Assembly (NCBI GenBank): GCA_019916065.1
Contig: CM034234.1
Coordinates: 13,250,520 to 13,314,519 of the forward strand
DNA from: Vitellaria paradoxa
Taxonomy: Eukaryota; Streptophyta; Magnoliopsida; Ericales; Sapotaceae
DNA length: 64,000 nt
Reading direction: 5' to 3'
Shown: piece by piece, positions 1-17,443 of the stretch
How the letters are laid out: every line of letters begins with the position of its first letter
How positions within the stretch are numbered: position 1 is the stretch's first letter
Position numbers and translations under genes: made by a program
Notes under the pieces: generated by a model
What the model saw: the letters and a program-made list of their open reading frames with translations, nothing else
What the model was told of the DNA's origin: nothing
The model's database searches: none

Positions 1-1422
1 AATCAGTGCATTGTATCAAGTGTTCGATTTATAATTTTTTGGTGCCTTGAAAACATATTTTATGTAATGATATTTTATTTTAGTTTATTTTTTTAAATAT
101 AATAAAATATTTATTTATTTAAGCATACATTAATGTTCCTTAGTTATAAAATATGTGATTTAAGTATTGGGCATAAGATGCTAATACAGTAAGATTTAAA
201 TCACAAGTTTTATAAATTAAATTAGATTCACAGCTATTAATGAAACGAGCATTTCATTATATTAAAACTGTAACTTTTCTACTTCTTAATTGGGTGATTT
301 ATCTTGAACACTAAAGTGGTGACTTTGAGTAGGAAAGTTAATATATATATGTGATATACATATTGAAAGGATTGTTGTAAATTATGATTTAGTTAATAAA
401 TGTCATTAATCATAATTTACTTAAGTTTTAATAAATTTAATAAACCTTAATTCTGAGTTTGTAATGGATTCACATTCATAATTTAAGTTTATTTGAGTTA
501 TCACGGAATGAGATCTTATAAATGGTCAAAATCTCGATAACTTGAAGATTTAATTTCATAAATCGTGAGAACATATACTTACAAGATGGAATCCATTTTT
601 AATATACTCGCCTAAGCTATTTATCTTTTTTATCATTAAATCTGTGACCGTAGTTTATTCAATAAATTATTTATTAAATAACAATATTTACTTATAAATT
701 GTTTACAAATATGAAAATATTGAGAATGATCAAATTTTAGATAAATAGAGACTTAAGGTTAAATATATATTTAAGGGGCTCGACATTTAGCCTAACTTAA
801 TTACGAGCTTATAATAGAGGGTTAATTAAGTAGATATTATTGATCTAAGACCAAAATTTATTTCATTAAAAGTTATTTTAATAAATAAATTTTTAACATG
901 GACTACTAGAGTGTAACTCAGGGTTTTTGGTGAAATAGCCCTGAGTTAATTTAAAAAATAATGAGTTGTCATGAGATGATAAGGCCCAAATATCTTTTAA
1001 GTTGGAGTTAAGAATCCATAGGCCTTCAGTCCCCAAACTAGCTCAATTTTATCTTGATGGGCTAGGTTCAATTGGCTTATTATTTATAATTTATTTATAA
1101 AATAAATTATAGATAATTAATATATATATAGATATGATGATATGGTTAGAGATCTTCTCTAATACAAATTCTGTATCTCCCTATCTATAAATATCTTTAT
1201 ATATTAATAAGCCAAGTGATCTGAATAAGAGTGATTACACACATCCATCTAGAGAGAGAGAATTGAGAATAGTTTAGAATGTTAAATCGCTGAAAGAAGG
1301 TGTTTCCGCTGTGTATCAAAAAAAAATTTAAAAAATCTAACATTCTATTCGAGTTATTTTTCTCAACTCTATAGTATAAAATAGTTTTAAAAGAGGTAAA
1401 GAATTAGTGCATTATATCAAGT
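1..1422. repeat. AT-rich repeat-like segment bounded by 21-bp direct repeats
   Basis: Positions 1-21 and 1402-1422 are the same 21-bp sequence with two differences. The DNA between is AT-rich and has no credible ORF. It contains a TATA-like run near 1190, followed by purine-rich GA repeats around 1250 and an A-tract near 1320, an order reminiscent of an LTR (promoter, R, U5). No clear TG...CA ends or primer-binding site can be seen, so the class is open: solo LTR, part of a longer element cut by the window edge, or a simple duplication. Confidence 0.35.
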
Positions 1423-2083
1423 ACATGCAAACCCAAACATACAGACACAGGATATGATTTTTATACTTCGATGCAGCAAGCAAACCAAGAAAGAAAGAAA
1501 GAAAGAAAGAAAGAGACGTAATATTGCCGTCCACAGGGCACTACAACAAATATTGACATATATACATGAATATTGTCTTAAAAAGTTGTTTGATGCATGA
1601 TGCATGCGTTTCTGCACAGATACAAAAAGGGATAAAATTCAAGAGCTGTTCACTACCTGAATCAATATGGTTTTCGAAATAATGGTTACAAATTTACTAA
1701 GGTAATGTTTGGTAGATAAATTTTGAGTATAAAATAATTTGCTTCTTGGGCATTTAGTAAAACATTAATTTTTATCGTTTTTTTGTTCAGTTACAGTGAC
1801 TTATCAACTCAAAAATTATTAAATTTTTTACTAAACACACAAAAACTTGTTTATAGTTACTCAAAATTTTATTAAATATCCAAAAGTTATTAAAAGTTAT
1901 TAAAAGCTATTATTTTACCAAACATATCAAAAATTTCAACAACTAATTTTTTTAAAAAAAAATCAAAAATTATTAAAATTTAGACTTCTAAGCTACCCCT
2001 AAATGAAAATATGGACACAGCACTAATTGTTAAACTCAAAATTAATTAATTGGGAGTCATTTTTTTTTTTTTTTAACGCTTAC
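1423..2083. other. gene-free AT-rich stretch; possible peroxidase intron 2
   Basis: No exon-like sequence seen on either strand. It holds an (AAAG)n run near 1488-1514 and AT-rich DNA with a GTTTGG-type start at about 1707, resembling the Tourist-like elements seen elsewhere in the window. It lies directly downstream of peroxidase exon 2 on the minus strand, so it may be part of a long intron. Confidence 0.5.
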
Positions 2084-2872
2084 CTGTGATACAGAAAATG
2101 TTGGGCCGGGCAAATTGACGAGGTTCGGGTCGGAGACTAGACCGTCGCGCCTTCCCCTCGGCACCTTGTATTTTGGTCCTCCGGCTAGAGCCACCGAATC
2201 TCGGGTTGCTAATGTTATGATGTCAGCGCAAGAGACGGTCTCAGGGCACGCGGCTTCCAGTTTTGGCTTAGCTTCGTCGATGAGCTCATATCCTCTTACT
2301 GTCAGGTTTGGCCCGGCATCTTTCTCCGAAGACTTCCTCTTTGTCGAGTCTATGGGTATGGATGCATCGCACCCCTATAAATTTTCATCACCCAAATCAA
2401 ATTAAAGCGTGTAATATTACGTGTGTGCACGGGTTAAAAAAATAATACTTTTACCATAAAATTTACATAACACAGCAACAGTCTTTTACCTAAAGTATAC
2501 ATGTATACGTATTGTGTTTTTAAATTAATTGGTGCACAATTCTTTTGGTAACTCTTAAAATTAAGAATTACATGTTAATTTCGCATGCATGGCTGGTAAG
2601 ACTTGTAACTACGTACACAAGGCATGCAAAGAGAGAGGAAAAAAAAAAAAAAAAAAGAGGTTATTTGCCTTAACAAAGCAGTCATGGAAGTGCATGCGCA
2701 GCAAGGCGGCTGTTATGGAACGGTCAGTTCTGGACCTCTTCTCCACCACTTGCCGAACAATTGATTCGGCATTTGGGCAGGTTGATTTGTAGAAATTGTC
2801 TTGAAGTTGGGCTGTGACAATTACCCCCGGAATAAAAATGCAGATGATCACGATCACGATTGAGATCTTCAT
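2084..2872 (-). CDS. class III peroxidase, peroxidase-44-like, exons 1-2 only (partial)
   Basis: Secreted plant heme peroxidase that uses H2O2 to oxidise phenolics in the apoplast or wall. Exon 1 is 2669-2872 (68 codons): a hydrophobic signal peptide of about 21 residues, then [19 protein letters not shown] and the distal active-site block RMHFHDCF, with R59, H63 and calcium ligand D64. Exon 2 is 2084-2374 (97 codons): it continues GCDAS, then [43 protein letters not shown] and NLPGP. From memory this order is closest to Arabidopsis peroxidase 44. The joint is phase 0 and uses a GC donor (AAG|GCAAAT) with an AG acceptor. Exon 2 ends at a good GTAAGC donor. The proximal heme-ligand histidine and the C-terminal half should follow but are not found in 1-2083. 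Either intron 2 runs past the window edge or the gene is truncated. No internal stop or frameshift is seen. Confidence 0.85.
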
Positions 2873-8601
<5,729 letters not shown>

Positions 8602-8671
8602 TGATGACAGCCTCTGAATATGCGCAGCAAAGCAAAGACAGAGCGAGGGGGAATCAGACCGATAAATAGGG

Positions 8672-9175
8672 CTAGTGGGGCCAGACTAATAACTTCTAAA
8701 AGACAGGGTATGTTAAGATACGCCATAAAGCGTACTATAATTGTAAATGATTGCAAATTATTAAACACATAAACTACCAATCCAGTAGGTCCTATACACC
8801 GACTATTGGGTTCTACATTGACCTATTGAATCCTTCCTTAACCTCCAACTCTGCTTGTATTGTATCAAGTCTTGAGATGCTTCTCTGGCAATTGAAAAAA
8901 CAAATGTGAATTACTTGAGATGCTTGCCAACGTCTTCGTATTAATGTGAATTACTTGGACATTATCACTGTACACGGGCCCGCCATTACTTCTACCAAAT
9001 ATACTTATAAAAAAAAAAGTCATTTGTTATTTGTGTAATCACCATCATATTCCTAATCTTGCTGATCACGCCTCACTTGGGATGCTAAAAAGTTCTCTCT
9101 TTCTCTCTCATATTTGAGAAAGAAAAAAAAAATTAATTTTTAATAGGTTGTTTTTAACTTTTTGTTAATTTTAAG
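8672..9175. repeat. duplicated segment, copy A (uninterrupted)
   Basis: This segment is repeated, in the same orientation, at 11164-11288 plus 13284-13605. Shared landmarks in order: CTAGTGGGGCCA, AACTTCTAAA, AAGATACGCC, CCAGTAGGTCCTAT, TCTACATTG, GAATCCTTCCTTAACCTCCA, TATCAAGTCTTGAGATGCTT and ATCACCATCATATTC. Copy A starts just upstream of exon 1 of the KARI pseudogene and would include its promoter side. It carries an extra internal duplication of about 45 bp near 8875-8945 that copy B lacks. Confidence 0.8.
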
Positions 9176-9269
9176 TTACGTAAAAAAAATAAATAACTGT
9201 GTAGTAGAATTGATCATGGGTTTAAAAGGTCAACATGTCAATTTTGAGAGGGATTGAGTTAACCTCTTA

Positions 9270-9632
9270 AGAGCATGTGCAGCAGAATAGGTAAATAAGT
9301 ATTTTATGTATTTTTGCTAATAAATATGAAAAAAACCATTTGCACCAGATTCCCCAAAGTCACAGCTATTTTTGCTCCTGCTACAGTAACTTTTCATTTC
9401 TACCGAGTTACTGTTCACCAGTTAAACAATTGTTTATTATTTATTGAAGAAGACAATGGCCGTTATATTGAAGAAGACAATGGGCTCCAATTTTAGAAAA
9501 TTAATTTTTTAATAGACAATTGGTAAAATGCCCAACATTGGTGTGACTTGAAAAAGAAAAACTACTAGCTAAATAAAAAATGTGTACTGTTTACTAGATA
9601 ATTTAACTATCCATTGGTGTACTTGCTCTAAG
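9270..9632. mobile_element. MITE of the GAGCA-terminus type
   Basis: The ends are imperfect inverted repeats: TTAAGAGCATGTGCAGCAGA at the left and, read in reverse, TTAGAGCAAGTACACCAATG at the right. From memory, elements starting GAGCATCTCCA are a common plant MITE type (hAT or Mutator-like). Inside is a tandem pair of a ~22-bp unit (TATTGAAGAAGACAATGG, near 9439-9485). It has no coding capacity. A short ORF at 9314-9496 is within it and is not credible as a gene. Confidence 0.5.
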
Positions 9633-10278
9633 GCCTAAAGTTCAATCTTAAAAGAATATAGATTCAATTTGAATGTTAGGTTAAGTTTGAATCATAAGCT
9701 CAAACTCTGCTTAATAGGTCTAATACCTTTTTAACTAAATCTAATATATGTTGAGTGTTAAGGTGGGTGTGACAAAAATTTTAAACTCAAGATTACATTA
9801 AGTCGAAACTAAATATGACTAAAATATGTTATATGAATTTAAAAGCCCAACACATGGACCAATTTTTTAATCTCTAATGTTGACAAGAACTGAGTGAGGC
9901 ATTTAACTTGGTAATTGAACTTCATTTTTTGTCCACTCACCACTCAAGTTCGAACCCGGGGCCTTCCCCTCCCCCCAACTTATAAAAAAAAATATTGACA
10001 ACAATATTTTTAATTAATTCCACACAATTAAAAAAAAAGTCCAAAAATTAAAATAAAAAATAAGAATGACAAACAAGTACCCCACCCCCCACACAAAACA
10101 CACCCTACGAAGAAAAGACGACGCAAAGGAAAGAACATTTGAGTAAACCAGCGATGGAAGAAAAGGTTAAATCCTCATTACGTTTTGATCCTTCGAAACA
10201 TAAAGCAGGTGCATCAACATATTACCAGCAAAAAATATCATAGCTGGAATAAAAGTCATCTGTGAAATGATAACCTAA
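9633..10278. other. gene-free stretch with a tRNA-B-box-like motif
   Basis: No ORF or exon recognised. GTTCGAACCC at 9948-9957 matches a pol III B box, and a C-rich tract follows, as in some tRNA-derived SINEs, but no convincing A box lies at the right distance. Confidence 0.35.
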
Positions 10279-11099
10279 GAACTCGTTTGATAACATTTTT
10301 ATTTTTTTTTTTCTATTTATATTTTTAAAATTTTATAAACTGACTATAAAAACATATTTATTAAATTTATTTACGTTTTCCAAAATATAAAAACTTAAAC
10401 AAAAAAAAACAAAAAAGGCGTTTTCACTCATTTTTCTGTTATAAATATTTTGTCAATTCTAATACTTTGTGTATTTTTGTTACATCATATTAAAATAAAT
10501 TATTTTATTCAAAGATTTTATTAAACTAAAATTATTTTTAATAATAATATAGTTAAATTAAATTAATTAAATCAATATGTCATATATATTATTAATTTAT
10601 TTAATACAAAACTATATATTATTAAATTATTTTAATAAATAATATAATTAAATTATTTAATTTAATTTAGTTTAATATTTAATTTAACTAATATTAAATA
10701 TATTTTACTAAATTATTTTTAATAAATATCATAATTAAATTATTTAAATTATTATGAAATATATTTTATTAAATTATTTTTAGTAAATAATATAATTAAA
10801 TTATAATTAATTTATTTTACATTTACTGGATTAAATGATATAATACTTATATTTTATTTAATTGTTTTTAATAAATAATATAATTAAATTAAACTAAATT
10901 AAATTAATATGAAATATATTTATTAAATTCAATTGATTTTTTAAAAACTAATAAAATTAAGTATTTTATAAAAATAAAAAATTAATAATTGTAAAAACAA
11001 TTATATTTTTAAACGTAATTTAAATTTTCATTTAAAAAAATGACAATAAAAAATATAAACACATAAATGTAAATAAAAAAAAAGTCACCAAACAGCTCC
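10279..11099. mobile_element. Tourist-like non-autonomous element
   Basis: The left end GAACTCGTTTGATAAC pairs with the right end read in reverse, GGAGCTGTTTGGTGAC; TAA flanks both sides (10276-10278, 11100-11102). The interior is very AT-rich with repeated AATTATTTTTAATAAATAAT-like motifs and has no ORF. It is the same class as 7081-8111, and both lie close to copies of the duplicated segment. Confidence 0.6.
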
Positions 11100-11293
11100 T
11101 AAATGTTAAACCATTTCCCAAATCACATTTTGAACAAAAGTAGAATGCTCCAAGCTGCCCCATCTAGTGGGGCCAATAACTTCTAAAGACGGGGTATGCT
11201 AAGATACGCCTTAAGTATACTATAATTCTAATTGACTGCAAATTATTAAACGCATAAACAATTCATCCAGTAGGTCCTATCCAACGTTATTGA

Positions 11294-13283
11294 TGTGATA
11301 TCTTAAATTTTTATTATTTTAATTGTATTATTAATTTAATTTTTATTTGGTGCTTAATAATTTAATTGTGTTAATTTAGTATTATTTTAAATTTATTTAA
11401 TATTAATTTAAATTAATTAATGACTAATAAATTTATTAGTATTTAATTAAATTAAATTAAATTAATTAGTAGGTCGATGACTCGTAACCAACCTTTTAAA
11501 TGCCACATAGTGTGACGTAGCCATATATATCTATATATCTTGGTGTAAGTTGACTGATGGCCACCTGCCAAGTATGGGAAATAATATATATATATATATA
11601 TACTATATAAATAATTAGGCGGTGGAGGTTACTCGGGGGAGGTATTTTGTGTGTGTGACGTCGCCACATATATATATATATATATTGGTATAAGTCGGCT
11701 GATGGCTACGTGCCAACTACAGGAAATAAAATATATATATATATATATATGTAATATTTGTATAATTAGGCGGTGGAAGCTACTGGGCGGAGGTTTTGTG
11801 TGTGTGTCTTTGTGTGAGAGAGAGAGTGTCAGGCTAAAGAAAGGATCGTGAAAGAAAAAAAAAAAAAAAAAGTAAGGAAGACTCGGCACTAGGGAGAAAA
11901 AATAGCAAGGAAGAAGAAAATTAAGGATTTTGATCATATTAATAAGATAAGTTGTTTTATTTTGTTAATTTAAAATTAATTTTATATAAGATTAAATAAA
12001 TTAGATATGTTAAAAAATGAAGTGGTTGTGTTCTATTTATTGAATTTATATTATTAATTGATTTATTTTATATTTTGACTGTTGAATTTCTAATTTGTAT
12101 AATTTATTTGGTTTAAAAATTATAATTCAAGGATAATCAACCGCAAGCATTTCAATAGTTTAATTTTATCGGAATATCTACTGTTCAAGTAAATGTATTA
12201 AACTTAAAAATAAAATATATTAAATATAAATTGATAAATTTTATTAATTTATTATTGTTATCAATTATTTGTTCTGATATGAAGTGCTGATTATTTATGC
12301 ATTTATTGTGTAAGTTGTGAAATGTGGTTATTTGTGGAATGATAAATTTGGAAAGTAATATTTTACTTGGAAAAAATATTATTGTATACTAGCATGAATT
12401 GTGTGCATTGCGCTTATATTATGGTCAGATAGGATCAGGTCAAATAAGGCCAGGAAAAGAAAAAAATGAGACAAGATGAGGCTAGAAAGAGGAAAAAAAG
12501 CCAAATGGGGCGCTAAGTCAAATGTAACCAATAATGAGGTTAGATGGGATCAAGCCAAATCGAGCTAATGAGACATGCTGAATTAAACTCATTGTCCATA
12601 GTTGAGCGTTCAATTTATGTGTCAGATGGGATCAAATGTATGTTGTATTATTATTTAAATCATTTATCACGCAAATATACCATGTGGTGGCCAACGGGGG
12701 CCTAAGGATGATGATAATGGTTGATAAACGAAAAGTGACGATGAATTGTATGTTAAGATATTTGAGTCACTGCCAGTTATGATACATTTAAATTCATAAT
12801 CAGTTGATTGTGGGGTGATTGCCTGCATAACCACTGCGAATTATCTCTAGTTTATATTTATTATTTTTTATTTTAAGTATAATATTACCACTAAGTGTGT
12901 AGTACTTACACCTCAATTTAAACATTTCAGGTTAAGTCTAGAAAAGACTGCAAGTGCCGAAAGAAGACTTTGAGTTGTTTGTTTTCTTATTTTAATCACA
13001 CGTTAGTATTTGGAATTTGTCTAAATAAACTTAGAGTTTTTAACAGTATCAAACTAAGACTCGGTTTAATATGTTAGAAATTATGAGTTTGTATATATTT
13101 AAATATTTGTAAGATTTTTGTTTATTGTGTCAAGGAATTAATATAAATCTGACGGGTTGTGTTTTATTTTAATATGAGATTTTATATGAAATGTGATTAT
13201 TGACATATAACAGGTAAAGGATATAAATGTATCCTCCCTCTATTTAAGGAATTAAATATATACCCTAAAATAGGAGTGTGAGA
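11294..13283. mobile_element. LTR-like insertion (probable solo LTR, Gypsy-type start), ~1,990 bp
   Basis: It is flanked by the 5-bp duplication ATTGA (11289-11293 and 13284-13288); the uninterrupted copy A has a single ATTGG at that place. It begins TGTGATATC, similar to Gypsy LTR starts (TGTGA/TGTCAC...), and ends GTGTGAGA, not the usual CA. There is no gag, protease or RT coding sequence inside, so a solo LTR is likelier than a whole element. It contains the 143-bp tandem pair at 11511-11800 and A/T-rich runs. The orientation of the element is not certain. Confidence 0.6.
11511..11800. repeat. 143-bp tandem duplication (two units) inside the LTR-like insertion
   Basis: Units at 11511-11653 and 11654-about 11800 share TGTGACGT, an (AT)n tract, a GTATAAGT/GTGTAAGT-type block, CTGATGGC, a second (AT)n tract, AATTAGGCGGTGGA and GAGGT..TTTTGTG. 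The short ORFs on both strands here are low-complexity Tyr-Ile repeats from the (TA)n tracts. Confidence 0.75.
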
Positions 13284-13605
13284 ATTGAGTTCTACATTGG
13301 CATATTGAATCCTTCCTTAACCTCCAAGCCTAGTGTATTCGAGACTTTGTATTATATCAAGTCTTGAGATGCTTGCTGATGTCTTCGTATTAATGCGAAC
13401 TACTTGGACATTTATCATTGTACATGGCCCGCCATTACTTCCACCAGATATACCAAAAAAAAAAAAAAAAAAAAGTCATGTTTTTTGTATAATCACCATC
13501 ATATTCGTAATCTTGCTGGCCACGCCTTACTTGGAATGCTAAAAAGTTATTTAAAAAAAAAGTTAATTTTTTAGTAAGTAACTTTTAACTTTTTATTAAT
13601 TCGAT

Positions 13606-15111
13606 ATTTTTGTTCTTTATAATTTAATAAAAGTTTAAAATTTAAAAAAAATTTAAAATGTAAGCAAATACATTTGATCATTAAAAAAATAAAAACAAAA
13701 ACAAAAACAAAAACAAAACAAAAAACTGAGTAGTTAGCTACTCTTCCCAAATACTACCTTAATTCTTTTGCAACTTTCAATATTTAGCATTTTACGTCTT
13801 GTAATTCATATTTAAAAAAAAAACCTCCTTGAAGGGAGCAAACCACTACCTGTATATTAACTTAAAAAAATAGTACAAAAAGGGGCAATAACATAAGCTT
13901 AATATCTAACATAAGTAAAGGAAATTAATAATAGAATGTAATAAGAATGCGGTGACTCTACACAATTAATGTAAAAATAAAGAGAAGGAATAAAGTAACT
14001 GAAAAGTGTGATGACTCACCACGATACAATAAGTAGAAGGGAGGGCATAGACCTAACCTTCAAATAACTATAAGAAAAACTAAATCCTAATATGAAGGGT
14101 TTGATCAGCATCAAGAGCGATGATGCATGTGATAGCATGTGGAAGATCACTCTTCTCATTGAAAGTTTGAACTCGGTGATGAGTACACGCCCAATTGGCC
14201 ATGAAATCTTGTCTCATGATACGCATGATAGGCCTAGATTGATGTAAATGTATAAATGTCACAATCCCAAACTAAGAGATAAACATACTCAATAGCCAAA
14301 ACAGTGAGAGGATATCCAAGAAATCACTGTAACTGAATTCAACCCCACAATAATGGAAGAAAAACCCAAAGTAGAAGAAATCTCTAACCTTAACTGCATG
14401 AAAGCACTTATCTATATTAAGCTTCAAGCATGTCGAATCCAAAAAACAAGTTTTACCAGCCTAACCCAAGATGGTAGGGTCCGCAAGGTACTCACAAATT
14501 ACATAGATTGGTCTCCACGAAGCTGCGAACTTCATACTTCTTAGTACTCTTGCACTTTGGTTAAATAAATTCTAATCCACTTAGATTAAGACTTTAAATA
14601 TTTCTAATACAATTAAGATTTTTTTTACTAAAAAAAGGCAAAACTTCCCTAACTAATTAAAATTAAATAAATTAAATTTTATGTGATGTATGAATTAGAG
14701 TTAATAAATCAAAATCAATTTATCAAGGGATAGCAAATTCAACTCGGTTAAGGAATTAGTCAACAAAAGAATAAAATCTAACACTTTGCAAACTCAGCCC
14801 CACTCAAGAGTACTATAATCTCTACAACTTTGCAATTCATCTTGGAAATAACAAGTGGTAATGCTTTAATCCTATGTTTTTATTTAGTTTGATCTGCATT
14901 AGTTGGGTATCTATATCTGGGCTAGAGGGGTTGAAGTACGAAGATTAAAGATTTTGATTTTTTTTTTCAAAATTTGAACTATTTAATTAAGATCATTAGT
15001 TTTAATTTAACACAAATTAAATCAAGACCATTAGATAATATAAAGAAATCAGAACCTTTGATCTTTTACACTTCGACTGTTGTAGTGCTTTTTACACTGC
15101 AGACCCTTTAA
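13606..15111. other. gene-free stretch
   Basis: AT-rich, with an (AAAAC)n run near 13690-13725. The part at about 14040-14540 is less AT-rich and holds short ORFs on both strands, but none resembles a known protein. TGTCACAATCCCAAA at about 14256 looks like a Gypsy LTR start, but no matching end was found. Confidence 0.4.
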
Positions 15112-15410
15112 GACCTCGTTTGGTAGCATAATTTTGTGCAAAAATTAGCTAAAAGTTACAAAATTGGTGTTTGGCAAAATATTAATTTTTGTCATCTTTT
15201 TACTCTATTATAGTAATCTATTTCACTTAAAAGTTATTAAATTTTTATCAAACATACAAAGTTACCAAAAAATAACTAAAGATTGCTAAAATTTACTAAA
15301 TGTTACTAAAAATTACTATTTGTTTCACCAAATACACAAAAATTACAACTAGTAACTTTTGGTAAAAAATACCAAAAGTTATTAAAAGTTGTGCTCAAAA
15401 ACACCCAAAC
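15112..15410. mobile_element. AT-rich GTTTGG element remnant
   Basis: It begins after TAA with GACCTCGTTTGGTAGCA, near-identical to the reverse of the right end of the element at 53016-53366, and continues with the same TTACTAAAA-rich interior. The right end (ACACCCAAAC) is decayed and no second TAA is seen, so its boundary is approximate. Confidence 0.4.
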
Positions 15411-15831
15411 TCAATCTATATCTATACTAATGTATAAAACAGAATATAAGAGAAGGCAAGTTCCATGTGTATTCTCTCATTTTTTTCACCTCATAATTAA
15501 TTAGATAATCAGAGAACGGTTATATCAAAATTCAAAGAGAAAGAGAGAGAGAACGTCCATAACACACATTCCACAGTCGACGGACTCCACAGACATCAAA
15601 AAAAGAATCCCAGATCTTCGATATTTATTGTGTACTCTTTATATGACAAAAAACAACAAAGAAAAAAAAATAAAGAAATATACGGACTTGATCATCATAT
15701 GACAAGACTTTCTTCATCGTTTCTCAATTTTTGATATCCACCTCTACGGGGAAGATCCATTCATTAGTGATATGGGAAGAACTTGTACCACCTAAAATGG
15801 CTGAGCCCTCTACTCGATCCTCATCTAATCA

Positions 15832-15975
15832 GGGCATCTGAGCAGGGGCACCTCTGACTAGCCTCGATTACCCGACTAGGGCATCCGAGCAGCTGCACTC
15901 CCGATCAGTCTCAATCACTCAAGTGGGGGCATCCGAGCAAAGGCACTCCTAATCAAACCTCATTCACTTGATTAA
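15832..15975. repeat. three tandem units of 47-48 bp
   Basis: Units begin at 15832, 15879 and 15927 with GGGCATCYGAGCA, followed by GGCAC/TGCACTC and a diverged CTxATCA...CTCGATT-like tail. GC content is clearly above the surrounding sequence. No ORF spans it. It lies inside the Helitron-like element and may be captured sequence. Confidence 0.7.
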
Positions 15976-17443
15976 TTTTTGACTGAGCACTTCGATTGAA
16001 TTGTTCCCGTCAAGGTAGTTTACGTCGCGGGTCATGCATGCAGTTCATTTTCTAACAATCTCGATATATATGTTTATAAAAATACTGTTATAAACCGCAT
16101 TTGACGCAATATATTGACTAACAGATTACAAAATTAATCTCGTAATTTATGTTACAAGTGGCATCACCCCATTAAAAGAGGAAAGGTATGATTATATGTA
16201 GTTATAAGCATATCTTTTATATATATCACAACTTCACAAGAATACAAGTAGATCTTACTTTTATCTTAGTAAAACTCTGTTAAACGTTTTTTTCAATTCT
16301 CTTATTAACGTAAATATCAAAAATTTCTTGATAGACATCACACTTATGCTTTAATCAATTTTTCTAGATTGAAGTAGGCTCTAGAAGATACGAATTTATT
16401 ATTTTATCTATTAGCATTAACAGTGTTGGGCGTTACGAGAACGAAGATTGGAAATCCAAGTAAAGAAGAAATAGACGGCGACAAGAAACGGTCAGCGGTA
16501 TCAAATGCTGGTGATTGGGCTATAATTGTGGTACGTTCAATTGTAGTCATCATCCGACAAGCTGCTTAATTATAACCTACAGTGGTAGGCTGTCAGCTTT
16601 GGTTGGTAGCGCTCTGTCTCTCTCTCTCTGATCTGATTTTCGTCTAACCTCCTAACTGTTTGGCATCTGGGAATCTTCTGATGCATTTAGAGCGAAAAAA
16701 AAAGTTAAAAAATTGAGATAAAATAAGAAAAAATAAGATAGGTGATGAGTTTGTAAGTTATACAGTAAAATAAAAAATAAATAATTTTTTTAATTTTTTT
16801 AATATTTTTTATTATCTTTTAAAATTTTTTGTCACTCTAAACAAAATCTTGTTGCGTTTTCCACAAAGTTTTTTTTGTATAAAATTCATTTTTTTATCTT
16901 TCTTTCTTTATTTTTTACTTTTTATTTTGTTTGTGCAATTAGTTCGCTCATACAGGGTTAGTTTAGATTAAAAAAAATTTCTCAACCCACCCTTATTGGT
17001 AGTTTTTTTCCCATGTTATATGATCTTTTTTTCACAAAAAATTGACTCTTTTTTAAAATTATAACTTTTAGATGTGCTAATTACATTTGTAAAAAAATAA
17101 AAAATAAAAAATTCTCGTTCGTTTGAGTGAAAATTATCCATTTGACTAAAAAAAATTGAAAACACTATTTTTTTTTCTAACTTTTATCTAAATAGATGTG
17201 AATTTTTTAAATTTTATCACGAATACGATTAACACACCTAAAAGTTATACCTTCTAAACCAAAAAAAAAAAATAATCAAATTTTGTTAAAAAAAATCATA
17301 TAAAACGAAAAAAAATGAAAACTTTTTTCTACATCATTTTTTCTCCACAGCATTTCGGGCTCCGTTACATTTTTGACCAACTCATGTATAGAGTTCATCC
17401 TTATTAGATCCATTAATTTCTAGTGTTGTTTCAGTCAAATATG

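Larger units (their letters stand above)
11164..13605. repeat. duplicated segment, copy B, split by an insertion
   Basis: The left arm 11164-11293 and right arm 13284-13605 match the left and right parts of 8672-9175 in order. The break falls where copy A reads CTATTGGGTTCTACATTG; here ATTGA occurs on both sides of 11294-13283. The right arm also keeps the A-tract and the GCTAAAAAGTT motif seen in copy A. Confidence 0.8.

Noticed and set aside
9948..9957. B-box-like GTTCGAACCC
   Set aside because: No A box at a suitable distance, so not called as a SINE or tRNA.
11629..11937. 102-residue minus-strand ORF and overlapping plus-strand ORF
   Set aside because: Both are low-complexity Tyr/Ile/Phe runs from (TA)n and poly(A) tracts inside the LTR-like insertion.
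14080..14262. 60-residue minus-strand ORF in a less AT-rich patch
   Set aside because: No family resemblance, no splice context and no neighbouring coding signal.
14256..14290. Gypsy-LTR-like start TGTCACAATCCCAAA
   Set aside because: No corresponding LTR end, target duplication or second copy in the window.
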